From assembly GCA_023548195.1 (NCBI GenBank), contig JAJHZJ010000496.1:8883644-8947643 (forward strand): DNA of 64,000 nt. The letters run 5' to 3'. The notes under the pieces were generated by a model. That model made no database searches. It saw only the letters and a program-made list of their open reading frames with translations, and was not told the DNA's origin. Source of the DNA: Bettongia penicillata ogilbyi. Taxonomy: Eukaryota > Chordata > Mammalia > Diprotodontia > Potoroidae. This document shows positions 52,990 to 63,414 of this stretch, piece after piece. Position 1 is the first letter of the stretch, and each line of letters begins with the position of its first letter. The position numbers and the translations under genes were made by a program.

Positions 52990-55560
52990 ACCCATCAATC
53001 AGCAAGCACATGTTAAGCCTACTATGTGTCACACATTGGAGATACAAGGAAAGGCAAAAAACAATCCCTTATTTTGAGGAGCTTACAATCTGAAGGGGAA
53101 AATGCCATGTAAATAAGTAGGTACAAACAAGATAAAAAAAGATTATATGGAAGGTAAATAGGGGAAGGGTCTAGAGGTGGGGAGGTGAGGTAGGGTATGG
53201 CAGAGAACTGAGAAAATCCTTATGTGGAAGGTCTCACTTGAGCTGAGCCTTGAAGGAAACCAAAGATTCTAAGAGGCAGAGGAGGAGACAACATTCCATA
53301 CATGGGAGAAGGCGAGTACGAAACATGGAGAAAGGAGAGCATCTTGTGCAAAAAACAGCATGTAAGACCATAAAGTTGATAGAGAGGAGTAGGGTATGAG
53401 GAGATTGGAGAGGTAGTAACGGATCAGATTGCTATAGGCTTTAAATGCTAAAAAAATAATTTTCTATTTGATCTTGGAGGACATAGTGAGTCACATAAAT
53501 GTGTTGAATTTTAAGAAAATCATTTTGGCAACTGGAAGGATGGATTGGAGTAGAGGAGATAATTGAAGGAGGGAGACCAATTAAGAGAACATTGCAATAG
53601 TCTAAGGGACATGTAATGTGGACATGAAGTACTGGTGGCCTTTGGAGTGGAGAGAAGGGGACACATGCAAGTATTGGTACTATGGGATCGCATGTGTGGC
53701 ATAAGCGCAAGTAAGAAGTTGAGAATGACACTAAGGTTGTTAGCTGAGGTGTCTGGGAGGATAGTGGTACTCCTAAGAGTAATAATGACATTTGGAAGAG
53801 GGGAGGGTTTTTTGAGAAAGACAATGAGCTCTGTTTTGTACATGACTGGAGCTCAGGAAAGAGATTAGTACTAGGGGACAAAGAGAAAGGGGTCAAGGAC
53901 GGAGTCTTGGGAAATTGCCACAATAAGACTGTTGTGCCATGGATGAAGAACTAGCAAAGGAAACTGAGAAAGAATAGTTGGTCAGGTAGAAGAAGAACCA
54001 AATAGAACAGTTAAAAAAAAAAACTAAAAAAACCAAACCGAGAGACAACAGTACATAGGACAAGGTGATCAATGATGTCAAAGCCTAGGAGAGGTAAAGA
54101 AAGATGAAGCTTGGCCAAAGGTCATTAGATGTTTCAGTTAAGATATAATTTGGTTGTAATTAAGATAACTTCAGTTAGGTAGCTTTAGAGTGAGTGGTTT
54201 CAGTTAAGTGATAAGAGTCCGATTGTAAAGGATTTAGAAAAGACTGAGAAGGAGGCTAGTGGAGGCACAAAGATTTAAACAGTCTTCAAGAAGTTTAACT
54301 GAGAATGGAAGGAAAGATATAGAACAACTGTAGCCAATTAGGGAGGTAGGATCAGATGAGAGGGTTTTAAGGATGGGGAGATAGTGGGTATCAGAGAAGA
54401 AGCTAGTAGATAGATTGAAGGTCAGAGAGTTGGCATCACAGTGGGAGTGGTTTGCTGGAGAAAATGGGAGGGAATGGAACCATGGGTGCATGTAGAAGGG
54501 AGCTGTAGAGACGAGGGTCACCTCATTGTCAGAGAGTAGAGTGAAGGGAGATGGTGTTAGATGTAAAATGAGAAGGAAAGAAGCAAAGAGTTTGTGTTCG
54601 ATTGTCTGTTTTTTAATTTAAGCATGAAGTGAGTTTTCCTCCTAAGAACGTAGAGGGGGGGGTTGCTCTGAATGCTTAAGAAGGAATTAAAAGTTTTAGA
54701 ATGACACAATAATGAGTAGGATAGAGACTTCATTAGAGAGAAATAGAAGAATTGCCTTGCTACACTGAGGACCCAGATGAGAGAAGGGATGACAAAATGG
54801 CAAGGCCAATCGGTGCAGTGCTGTGACTTCTTACAGTTCTTTTCAGTAGGAAGTGTATAAGAGCAAAGCAAGTTAGCCACAGGACAAGGTGGGAAGGGTT
54901 TAAAATGAAAGGATGTTGCAGAGTTGTAGTGGTTTACCAAATAGTTGAGACTGGAAAGGGAAGAGAGTGAAGGACAGGCTTCGAGCTCATAAGACTTAGA
55001 GAAAAATGGAATGATAAAAGAGAATGATCAGATAAAGGAATTGTAGCATCCATGAATGGGAAAATGGAAAATTTGTTGGTAATGGCAAGATTGAGGATTT
55101 GGTTTTTTTGTGTGTACTTTAGGTGAGAGAAGAGCTGGCCATTGTCTTTGAGTTGATTGAAGACTTGGGAGATTAGGACATTTGAGGGAGCATCATTTTG
55201 CATGTTAAAGTTACACACACACATATACACTAATATACTAACACATATATGTTAAAATTATAGTGGTATGTGTGTATGCATGAAGGCCAGAGTTATGGAG
55301 GGGAGCAAGACTGTGAGCCAATCACTGAATTGAGGAAGGAGGGAGACTATTCTAGGGTTCAATAGATGACAGCAATCAGGGTCTGGGTGGGGTGGTGAAT
55401 TCAGAAAACATGAACCTCAAAGAAGGAGAAGTTGATGAGTGATGGTAGTAGAGGGAGAGCCTGAAAGGGGTAGTGGGAAACAAGGAATATTTTGATTCCC
55501 ACACTATGATGAGTGAGCTCAAATATGATGGTGTAGAAAGAGGTGTTATACTTGCAGTCC
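52990..55560 (-). mobile_element. L2 LINE, 2.5-kb antisense copy
   Basis: The longest L2 here. From the 3' end: AAGCCTACTATGTGTCACAC, GGAGCTTACAATCTGAAGGG, TATAGGCTTTAAATGCTAAA, then the ORF2 (53,440-53,930), then a G/A-rich distal stretch (antisense of the C/T-rich upstream ORF2) to about 55,560. The blocks TTGCCTTGCTACACTGAGGA (54,752) and GTGGAGAGAAGGGGACACAT (53,647) keep the L2 order. Confidence 0.75.
53441..53923 (-). pseudogene. L2 ORF2 distal part, catalytic block deleted
   Basis: L2 ORF2 encodes endonuclease and reverse transcriptase. Two overlapping minus frames carry its distal end. MYKTELIVFLKKPSPLPNV (53,843 down) corresponds to the SKTELIIF block, and CPLDYCNVLLIGLPPSI (near 53,600) to the L2 LDYCN..L.GLP block. 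Between the PRLRP remnant of PQGS..GP (53,890-53,920) and LFPELQSC (about 53,850) about 100 bases with the Y-A-D-D box are missing. The protein is frameshifted twice. Non-functional. Confidence 0.75.
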
Positions 55561-55825
55561 AAGAATGTAAGCAGAGGACTCCTCAGAGCTGCCCAAACTA
55601 GATTCAAATGTGATTGTGAAATGTTTAACAAAATAAACAAAGATACAGTACAACATAGATAATGTTAATTTAGTATTCTCTAAGTCAATACGCAGCAGCA
55701 GGTATCCATTTCTATTTGATTCTGATGCCATACATAGAATTTTACTTTAATTTTAACCTTGAAATTCTGGAAGGGCAGGTTAACTAAAGGCAGAGGAAAG
55801 AAAGCCAAGGTACAAGTCCTAATGT

Positions 55826-56190
55826 GCCCACAGGTGATATATTTATGTGTGTGTATATATACATATGTGTGTGGATATATGTATATATATATGCATACAT
55901 ACACAAATATATCAACTGTGAGCATGACAGGAAGTGTATTATATATTTATATGTGTATACATATGCATGTATGTGTATACATATACATGTGTGAATATAT
56001 ACATACATACACACAAATATATCAACTGTGGGCATAGTAGGAAGTCTATCATATATCTATACATGCATATATGCATTTTTGTATGTACCTATACATATGT
56101 GTATATTCTTTATATATACATACACACAAATATATCAATTGTGGGCATGGTAGGAAGTCTGCTATATATTTGTATGTTTATATATATGCA
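55826..56190. repeat. ~110-bp direct repeat array with one inverted copy
   Basis: CAAATATATCAACTGTG occurs at 55,904, 56,014 and, with one change, 56,127, at periods of 110 and 113 bp. Each is followed by AG/GG, GCAT, and AGGAAGT.T. An inverted form (CCCACAGGTGATATAT) lies at about 55,828-55,843, so the first two halves form a hairpin of about 95 bp. The spacers are TATA/TGTA low complexity. Confidence 0.85.
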
Positions 56191-56208
56191 TGTGCATATA
56201 TCTCTAAC

Positions 56209-56210
<2 letters not shown>

Positions 56211-56289
<79 letters not shown>
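56211..56289. repeat. (TCTA)n microsatellite
   Basis: About 20 tetranucleotide units. The plus-strand Ile-Tyr-Leu-Ser frame over it is an artefact. Confidence 0.97.
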
Positions 56290-56360
56290 GTAGTACTTAG
56301 CACAGTGCCTGGCACACAGGAAGCATTTAAATGCTTCCTGTAAGTGATTGAGTGTACAAC
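56290..56360 (+). mobile_element. L2 terminal scrap containing a palindrome
   Basis: GTACTTAGCACAGTGCCTGG is the L2/MIR terminal block. The sequence after CACA is a 26-bp perfect palindrome (56,316-56,341). Confidence 0.65.
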
Positions 56361-57409
56361 AGGCTGCTTGGTCCTTTAAAATTATTAGGTGTCCAGGTGT
56401 ATTTTGGCTGTCAATTACCCACTGACCCCTCTCCCTTCATTGATGCTTGTCTCTCATGTCATTTTGAGGTATTTGTGTCAATCAGTTTTGGCTCATGTCT
56501 CCATCCACAGACCATGCACTTCCTTCTTTTCATGTTGTCAATCAACAGCCTCTTTCTATTCATTTTATTACTATTCATTTAGTAGGCAGTTTAAGGGGAT
56601 TTTTGAAAGGGTAACGAAAAGAAAGAAACAGACATAAATATCTCAGAAGCATCAACCAGCTCCCTATTGTCTGACTCCACTGGAAGGAACCACCATTTTG
56701 ATGACTTTTGCTTCAGGGTAAAAGAAACAGGAATTTCAGGTACTAAATACAAAACTCCTGCTTCCTGTGGGTTCAGTGAAATCCCTGAACAACGTCAGTA
56801 CTGCCTGGAAGTTAGACTTCTCCAAAATTGCTCATAGGATGGAATGAACCTCAGACCTTAACCATTTGCTTCATCCTGTCCTAGCTGCATTCTCCTCAGC
56901 TGTTCTAGGTGCCTTTCCTCTCATTTCTTAATACCCACGCCCAGGAGCTGTCCACCTCTGTGCTGTTCATTCACAACCTTAAGGAGGAAGGAAAAGATTC
57001 TGCTCCTGTGTTCACTTTTTCTCTGCTTTTCTTTGTCCCTCACTTTCACTTTGAAAGTTCACATGTCAATCAATTGAGTAATCAACACACATTTGCCAAG
57101 TCCCTAGTACATCCCAAGTATTATCTCTTATTGGAGATTTCTTTCATGTTGTCAAGGTCCATGAAGTCTTCTAGGAGATGGAGTTGAGCGGAGAAAAGTT
57201 TCCAGTCACAATGTGACCACATTTTCATTCATTAATTTTGCATTCATTCATTTTTTGCTATACATATTACAGCTGGTCCTTCATTAAATGAAGTCCCTGG
57301 GAAAAAAGGAAGCATCATTTCCTCAATTATCTTCCTGGGTAATTTCAGATAAACAAAAATTGGATCTGCTTAGAGTAGAAACCCACCTGAACTATTGTGG
57401 AGGTGCACT
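56361..57409. other. Unassigned stretch
   Basis: No gene or repeat recognised. A 92-codon plus frame at 56,909-57,187 has no recognised motif. Confidence 0.35.
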
Positions 57410-57995
57410 CTGGTGTGTGGGTGTGTAGGAATGAATCTTTTAACAGCAAAGCCCCTGGCATACACAGGAGGGCCTGCTATACAGGTTCTTAGATCTGCTT
57501 TTCTGAATAGAAAACAACTTCTGAAAGTTCAACAATCTACTTTAATCAAGCACATATATCACTCACTTCGCTCAGGGGAAATACTCAGCACCCTGAAATT
57601 CAGGGAAAATACAAACAGAGAAATAAACATCAACAGACAGGGCTTCTAACTGTCTGACCATAAGCAATACATACATCACAGGTTAACAGACAGATCCAGC
57701 TGTCTGACTATTACATACATACATAATTATCAGAGAGAAGCACCAACATCTGAATTTTCAAAACTGGGGGCTCCTTAGCAGCTTCGCAGTCTCTTTTGGC
57801 ACACAAACCTTCTTTCAAAAACTAAGCTCCAAAGTAAAACCTCACCTCACAGCATTTATACACTTTTCAGAGCCAGAGGGAAGGACCCTCTGACCCAGTG
57901 CCTCAGTAGAAATAAACAAAAGATATTGAGCCCTATTAATGGGCAGGGAAGATCATTAACTCTCCTCACCCCTATGAACCTTAAATTATCATTAC
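57410..57995 (-). mobile_element. Solo ERV-like LTR, antisense
   Basis: Minus-strand counterpart of the LTR at 15,000-15,482. Shared on the minus strand are GAGGCACTGGGTCAGAGGGT, AAAAGTGTATAAATGCTGTG, GGTTTTACTTTGGAG, GTGATATATGTGCTTGATTA and AAGAACCTGTATAGCAGGCC. A TATAAA lies at 57,855-57,860 (complement TTTATA). It carries an internal duplication of about 54 bp (57,633 and 57,687; ACAGACAG..CTGTCTGAC..ATACAT). No retroviral genes adjoin. Confidence 0.6.
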
Positions 57996-58467
57996 AAATC
58001 TATATATACATTCTTAAGGAATATGATTATTAAAGATTCATCTTACAGTTCTGAATGGTTTTATTAACATTTTGATTAGGAGCTTGGTAAGCCTGGAGCC
58101 CTATCATAAAGAAAAGAGTGTGTGGGAAGAAATGCAGAGGTGGTTTCTGTCTACACACACTTGACCTGCCTTGGAATGCAAAGGAAATTCAGAACCTACC
58201 ATTCCATGAGCTAGCTCTCAGAATAAAAATAATTACAGAGAACACAGGAAACAACAAGGATGTGGTGCAGTGAGGCTCAGATGCCATCTTCCCATCTGAA
58301 AACAACTCTATAGCCAGGTGTTTGGCCACAACTGTGGTTTCCTTTCAAGCAACAATTTAATCAGAGGTGCACACAAGACCCTAGGCCTACAATTGTAAAC
58401 TGTTGAATTATGTTTGTTTTGTTTTTATAATATTGAAATTAAAACAATGGCTAAGATTTTTATGATT
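57996..58467. other. Unassigned, possibly upstream LTR U3
   Basis: No gene recognised. It could be the rest of the LTR's U3, but I see no matching second copy near 14,800-15,000. Confidence 0.35.
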
Positions 58468-58640
58468 CCTTCAAATTTTTAATCCTGTGAGATAGGTATT
58501 AATACAATTCCCATTTTAAAGGTAAGGAAACTGAGACCGGGAGATTGACTTGCCTAAAGTCACACAGCTAGTAAGTATACTATTTAAACTCAAGGTTTCT
58601 TAACTCCAAATCCAACACTAACCTTTGTGTCTCTGGATGC
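58468..58640 (+). mobile_element. MIR SINE
   Basis: CCTGTGAGATAGGTATTAAT, CCCATTTTAAAGGTAAGGAA, ACTGAGACCGGGAGATTGAC and AAAGTCACACAGCTAGTAAG follow MIR order closely. Confidence 0.75.
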
Positions 58641-58929
58641 AAGTTTGGATCAGGGAAAAAAAATCTTTATTTTAATTCTGACTCTTTCTGGGCTTTTGGG
58701 TGGAGAAAAGCAGAGAGATTTGTCTATTTAATTTCACTGATATAAAGCTCACTCAGGGAATGGCTCATCTTTTCTACATCCATGTCAGCCTTGTGGATAC
58801 TTGCAAGGACCATCCAAATATTCAGCATCTCCCTTAGGGACATCCATGTTTTCATCTTAATTTTTTTTCTAGTCTGTCTCTTTTTTTCCAGGCCAGGTCC
58901 AATTTGCAGTCAATCACATATAATATTTA

Positions 58930-59110
58930 TGTCAGAACTGTAGAATCTCAAGTTGGAGGACACCAGAGGTTGGACGGTTTAACCCATATGTGTACACTAT
59001 TACTTTCTACATCGTAACTGACAAGTGGTCATCCAACCTTTGCTTGAAGACCTTCAGTGATGACAAGTCAAACCTTTGAAAGCTGGAAAAGTAGTTCATT
59101 ATACTCAGTA
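58930..59110 (-). mobile_element. L3/CR1 3' end, antisense
   Basis: GTAGAATCTCAAGTTGGAGG, AACTGACAAGTGGTCATCCA and ACCTTTGCTTGAAGACCTTC are reverse complements of the L3/CR1 3' end. Confidence 0.7.
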
Positions 59111-59129
59111 TAGCTGAAATTATCATGGA

Positions 59130-59560
59130 ATTGTTCATAATATTAAATTCAGAAGGGAGCTCAGAGCTAATCTAGTCCAATGATTCTTAAACTCATTGGT
59201 CTCAGGGCACCTTTACATTCTCAAAAATTATTGAGATGCCCAAAGAACTTCTGTTTGTATGGGTTATATCTATTAATATTTACTGTGTTATAAATTTAAG
59301 TGTCTTGGTATTATTATGAAAATAATTTTGATCTCATAAATACACTGAAAAAGTCTTAGGGACCCACAAGATCATACTTAGAGAACTATTGATCTAGTAG
59401 TCTAATTCTCTCATTTTACAGAAAAGTAAACTGACACTCAAAGAAGTGAGATGATTTTCCCAACAATTAGAAGGTCTTCTACACAGCAACTATAGGTCTT
59501 CTGCTTCCAAATTCAGCACACTTTCTATGACTCATTCTTTTGTCTAAAAAGCATTCCCTT
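59130..59560 (+). mobile_element. MIR-like SINE split by a hAT element
   Basis: AAATTCAGAAGGGAGCTCAG, then GCTAATCTAGT, is the upstream half. After the hAT, CATTTTACAGAAAAGTAAAC, ACTGACACTCAAAGAAGTGA and CAAATTCAGCACACTTTCTA continue the series. Confidence 0.65.
59178..59391. mobile_element. Non-autonomous hAT (Charlie-like) element
   Basis: Ends are near-inverted: left CAATGATTCTTAAACT and, complemented, right CAATAGTTCTCTAAGT. Both are of the CAGTGGTTCTCAAAC hAT type. The flanks ATCTAGTC (59,170-59,177) and ATCTAGTA (59,392-59,399) are an 8-bp target duplication with one mismatch, as hAT transposases make. The interior TTGGTCTCAGGGCACCTTTA, CTCAAAAATTATTGAGATGC and CAAAGAACTTCTGTTTGTAT belongs to a recognised old hAT repeat type, with no transposase frame. 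It has been immobile since insertion into the MIR. Confidence 0.75.
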
Positions 59561-59619
59561 AGGCCTATGATGTGCAGACCTTAGTAACAATCTCTGGGAA
59601 AATGCAAAGATAAGTTAGC

Positions 59620-60290
59620 AATCAACAAGCATTTATAAAGTGCTTACTATGAGTCAAGTACTACATCAAGTGCTGGAGAGGTGGAGAAAATAAGTGAAAT
59701 AGGTCTAGACCTCAAGGAACTTACATTCCCTAGAAATGTATCACTCCTCCATGTGTATGTATGCATATATAGTCAGTTTGACAGCATATATATATATGAT
59801 ATAAAAATGAAAAATAAGATAAATTTTGAGGTGGAATCTACTAGTAAACTGGGGGATGTGTGAAAGAGAAGAGAGCCCATAGAGCATTGGGGCACATCCA
59901 CAGTTAGATGCATAATGTGAACGGTGGGTTAATGAAGAAGCCAGAGAAGGAACAGTCAGATAAGTAAAGGAATCAGGAAAAGACCCATGTCCCAAAAACT
60001 CAGAAAAGAGAGAGTATTCAGGATGAGAGAATGGTCAAGAGGCTCAAAGGCTGCAGAGAGCTCCAGAAGGATGAAGACAGAGAAAAGGCCATGACATTTA
60101 ACCATAAAGAGATCCCTGTTACCTGTGAAGAGAGAAGTTTTAGTTGAGTAATAGGGTCAAATTGCAGAAGATTTAGAAGAGAGGGAGAGGAGAAATGAAG
60201 GCATTTTTTAAAGGAGTGTAGCGGGAAGAAAGTAAAATTCAGAGGCGTGACAAAAGCAACTGGCAAAAGTACAATTTACAATAAATGAGA
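59620..60290 (-). mobile_element. L2 3' region, antisense
   Basis: CAACAAGCATTTATAAAGTG, CTTACTATGAGTCAAGTACT, CTCAAGGAACTTACATTCCC and ATTGGGGCACATCCACAGTT, then AGGAACAGTCAGATAAGTAA and AGCTCCAGAAGGATGAAGAC, follow the antisense L2 order, with AT-rich interruptions near 59,790. Confidence 0.65.
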
Positions 60291-60824
60291 ATTCTGGAAT
60301 TGTTACACCAAGTTATGCCAACACTGTTTAAAGAGCAAGTCACAGCAGATCAGATAATTGACTTGAAATTAACATTGGAAAAAGAAGGAATTCTCCTGGG
60401 GTGTCTTCCATCTCATTTGTGCCCCGATGGGTTGCCCTGGCTGATGAACCCTCTGGAAGCCAGAGAGGGAGCAGAGGGGAGAGGATGAAGAGGGAGGCGT
60501 TGCATTGTACAGTTATAAAGAATGAGAGGCAGCAGTTTGGGGTCTTAGCTTCTGTTATGTCTCTCAGGACTGCAGGCAGATTCAAAGCCTGTGGGCTTGG
60601 AGGTCCTTGGCTGACTTCAGATGAAACTAAGTCATTCAGTAAAGTGCCTTAGGATATCTAGGGACTTTATACCAGAGGCTTTTCCTGACATCTCCCTTGT
60701 AGGAGGGAAGCAGAGTCTAGGACTCTGGTAAGGACGTTGCCAGGATCTGGCACACTTCCTTACCAACTTTTACCAGTTACTTGGACCTTTCCCAATCGCT
60801 CCTTCCCCACCACTAGTATCTTGC
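60291..60824. other. Unassigned stretch
   Basis: No gene or repeat recognised. Confidence 0.35.
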
Positions 60825-60995
60825 TATTGAAATTACTGTCCATTCACACGCCATATGTACATAGTTATATATATCTTGTCTCCCCCCATTACCTTACGAG
60901 GTCCTTGAGGGCAGGGTGCGTGTTTTTCCCTTTCTTGATATCTTCAGAGCTTAGCACAATGCCAGGCACGTAGTAAATACCTGTTGCCTGCTTTA
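60825..60995 (+). mobile_element. L2 3' terminal fragment, sense
   Basis: GCCATATGTACATAGTTATA, TTGTCTCCCCCCATTACCTT, GTCCTTGAGGGCAGGGTGCG, AGCTTAGCACAATGCCAGGC and ACGTAGTAAATACCTGTTGC form a well-preserved L2 terminus. Confidence 0.8.
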
Positions 60996-61099
60996 CATTT
61001 TTAGGAACCCCATGATTAGTTCAAGGTCCCCATTAATATACATTTTACCCAAGGCCCTGGGAGAATTCCATCTGGAAAATTGCTCCTGATAAAAGAAAA

Positions 61100-61265
61100 A
61101 TAATATCTGACATTGACATTGTATTTTAAAGTTTGCAAAGCATTTCACACAATAACTATAAAATAGGGACTGCTGATATTCTTATCCAACTTTTCACAGA
61201 TGAAGTTCAGAGAAATCAAGTGACTCACCCATGGTCCCACAGTCAATAAGGGCCAGGGGGTGGAG
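61100..61265 (+). mobile_element. MIR SINE
   Basis: TTTTAAAGTTTGCAAAGCAT, AACTTTTCACAGATGAAGTT, CAGAGAAATCAAGTGACTCA and CCCATGGTCCCACAGTCAAT follow MIR order. Confidence 0.65.
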
Positions 61266-61439
61266 GAGTATTGGAAAGATCTTCCAGATGCCAAGCCCAA
61301 CAAGCTGACCCTCTGGGTCATGGGACTGCTTGTGAAATTCTGAGGCTCAAACACTTCAATAATACTGCTGATGATCTGAGCACCTCCCCCACCCCCAGAC
61401 TGAATTTGGAGCACCAGAGGTCAAATAATTTAGTTCATA

Positions 61440-61785
61440 TATTAATTGTATACAAATATTAATTTTATGAGGCACTGTGTTTGGCTCTGGAGATAGAAAA
61501 AAACAAAACAAAACAAACTCTGTCATCCAGGAACTTACATTCTATTAGGGGATAAACATGTAAACAGATGCATAAACAGAACATCATGTAGGAGAAAACT
61601 TGGGTTTGGAAGGTCACATGGTAGTGTGGAAAGGTTATTGTCTTTTATATCAGAAGACTGTGTTCAAATCTCACTTCTGTAAGCACCTGTCAAACTGTGG
61701 GCAAGGCATGGAAACTTTCTGAGCATCAGATTTTTCACATGTATAATGTGGGAACTGGATTAGATATCTATAGAGGCTTCTTCCA
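61440..61785. mobile_element. L2 3' end (antisense) and a MIR-like SINE
   Basis: 61,470-61,605 (CACTGTGTTTGGCTCTGGAG, GGAACTTACATTCTATTAGG) is antisense L2. 61,620-61,780 (GTAGTGTGGAAAGGTTATTG, GTTCAAATCTCACTTCTGTA, AACTGTGGGCAAGGCATGGA) is a sense MIR-like SINE. Confidence 0.55.
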
Positions 61786-61789
61786 GCAG

Positions 61790-62240
61790 CAAACCTGTCT
61801 TCCATCCATCATCAAGAGCCCCACCTCCCTCAGGTCCTGTTTCTGTTCTCTCCCCTGGGACCAAGTCTTCTCTGACTCCACTCTGTCTCTCTCCTTTCTT
61901 CTCAGTCATAGCTCAGCCCTGTGGCTTTGATCTAGACCAGGAGCCAGAGTGTTTCCCGAGAGTGAGGCTCTGCCTTGGGCCCTCATCTTTTCTCTGACAA
62001 GATTCCCCATATGACCTCATTCCCTCCCACGGCTGGCTTCAATGATCACATCCATGAAGATAACTCCCAGAGCTGGATCTTGAGTTTCATCATCTCCCTG
62101 ATTATGTTCTTACCCACTGGATGCCTCCAGGGATGGAGGTTGTTGGCTCCTCAAACTCAATTTAAACTCATTATCTCCCCTCTAAGTCTTGCCTTTCATT
62201 TTAAGATTCCAAATTTCTATTGAGAAGACGGCAGCCCTTT
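61790..62240 (+). mobile_element. L2 reverse transcriptase region, sense, decayed
   Basis: GAGGCTCTGCCTTGGGCCCT (PQGSVLGP-type), CATCCATGAAGATAACTCCC at the catalytic-box position, and CTCAAACTCAATTTAAACTC (LKLN) then ATTATCTCCC follow the L2 order. The catalytic box itself is gone. Confidence 0.55.
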
Positions 62241-62559
62241 GAGGCACCCAGTCTCAAATACTGTCATCCCTCATTCCTCTCCCTTGATCATCCCCCATAT
62301 CCAATCATTTGCCAAGAGAAACTGTTGATTCTAAGCAGGAATGTGCTGGAGCAAGCTCAAATTAACTCAGGAGAGCTAATTGCCATATTTTCAGTGCAAA
62401 TATTTATACCTCAGGAATTGGCAAATGAGAAAAATTGGGACTTGATTTTACTGTTTTGTGGATTGTCTGGATTTAAGAAACTGATGAAGAAGATGTTAAT
62501 AATATGCAGTAAGAGTGGTCATGAACACATTCCTCATCCCCACCCCCAGCCAACTGTTA
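62241..62559. other. Unassigned stretch
   Basis: A 126-codon plus frame (62,220-62,600) crosses it but has no recognised motif. Confidence 0.35.
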
Positions 62560-62760
62560 AACGTTTACTATTTAAAATTTTATTTATTTTTAATTTATGA
62601 AATAAAAAATCATTTCTATGACATAGCATAATAAAAAGATGTTTGTGCATGAAACTACAAATCTATTGTGTACAATTTATTTTCTTCAAAAATATATAAT
62701 GAAGTTATCATGTAAATTTCTTTTTCCTTTTTTTTTCTACCCTCCACCCCACTTCCTGCT
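62560..62760 (-). mobile_element. Probable L1-type 3' end, antisense
   Basis: AAATTTTATTTATTTTTAAT, AAAAATCATTTCTATGACAT, GCATGAAACTACAAATCTAT and AATGAAGTTATCATGTAAAT follow a dispersed marsupial repeat that I remember as an antisense L1 3'UTR. Family assignment is tentative. Confidence 0.4.
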
Positions 62761-62934
62761 TTAAAGAATTACTACTGATTGTGAAATTGTTGAGTCTGTC
62801 CTTTTACTACACTCTCTATTTTTGTTCTCCTAGGTCAAGCTCTCAATACCTTTCACTGGCTCTGGGTAGTTTCTGAGGTCTTGTCTAATTGCCCCCCATT
62901 CCTGGCAATTCTGTCTCTCTTAATGAAGCATTAG

Positions 62935-63060
62935 GTTTACATTAGGTTTTTGGGCTATTGTGTCTCACTGCCAACTCACATTGAGCTTGCAGTACACTTA
63001 GACCTTCCAATCTTTTTCAAACAGTTGTCTATGCAAACCTTCATCATTCTCCCTATGAAA
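62935..63060 (-). mobile_element. L3/CR1 fragment, antisense
   Basis: GTTTTTGGGCTATTGTGTCT, CACTGCCAACTCACATTGAG and CTTGCAGTACACTTAGACCT match the antisense L3/CR1 block (compare AGTTTTCTAGGCTGCCTCCT at 31,577). Confidence 0.65.
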
Positions 63061-63414
63061 CTGATTTTTTTTTACGTTCTTTCTATGATTTTATTTGCCA
63101 AAAATCTCTAGAAACAAAATTGTATCTTTTTCCCCAGGAAACAGAACTCTCATTTAAAAGAAAAATGTCAATTTAAATCTTTTTCAACTTTGCATATTCA
63201 GTTCACATCTCCCCCTACCTCTAACCTCCCTTTTTTTGATAAAGTATTCAGAAACTTTCCTATAATACTTAAAGAGAGTTGTAATGATAACCTCATAGGT
63301 AACCAAGATGGAAAACTACAATATGGTTGCCCTTCAATCTTCTTCCTGAGGGTGATATTACCGGAATCTTGTATATGTTTTTTCCCTCTAATTAGTGTTT
63401 TAATCAAATACTGT

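Noticed and set aside
55759..56343. Frames of 80-119 codons on both strands
   Set aside because: They come from TATA/TGTA spacers and the TCTA array. The repeat structure itself is reported instead.
62220..62600. 126-codon plus frame
   Set aside because: It runs from decayed L2 into unassigned DNA. No domain or family recognised.
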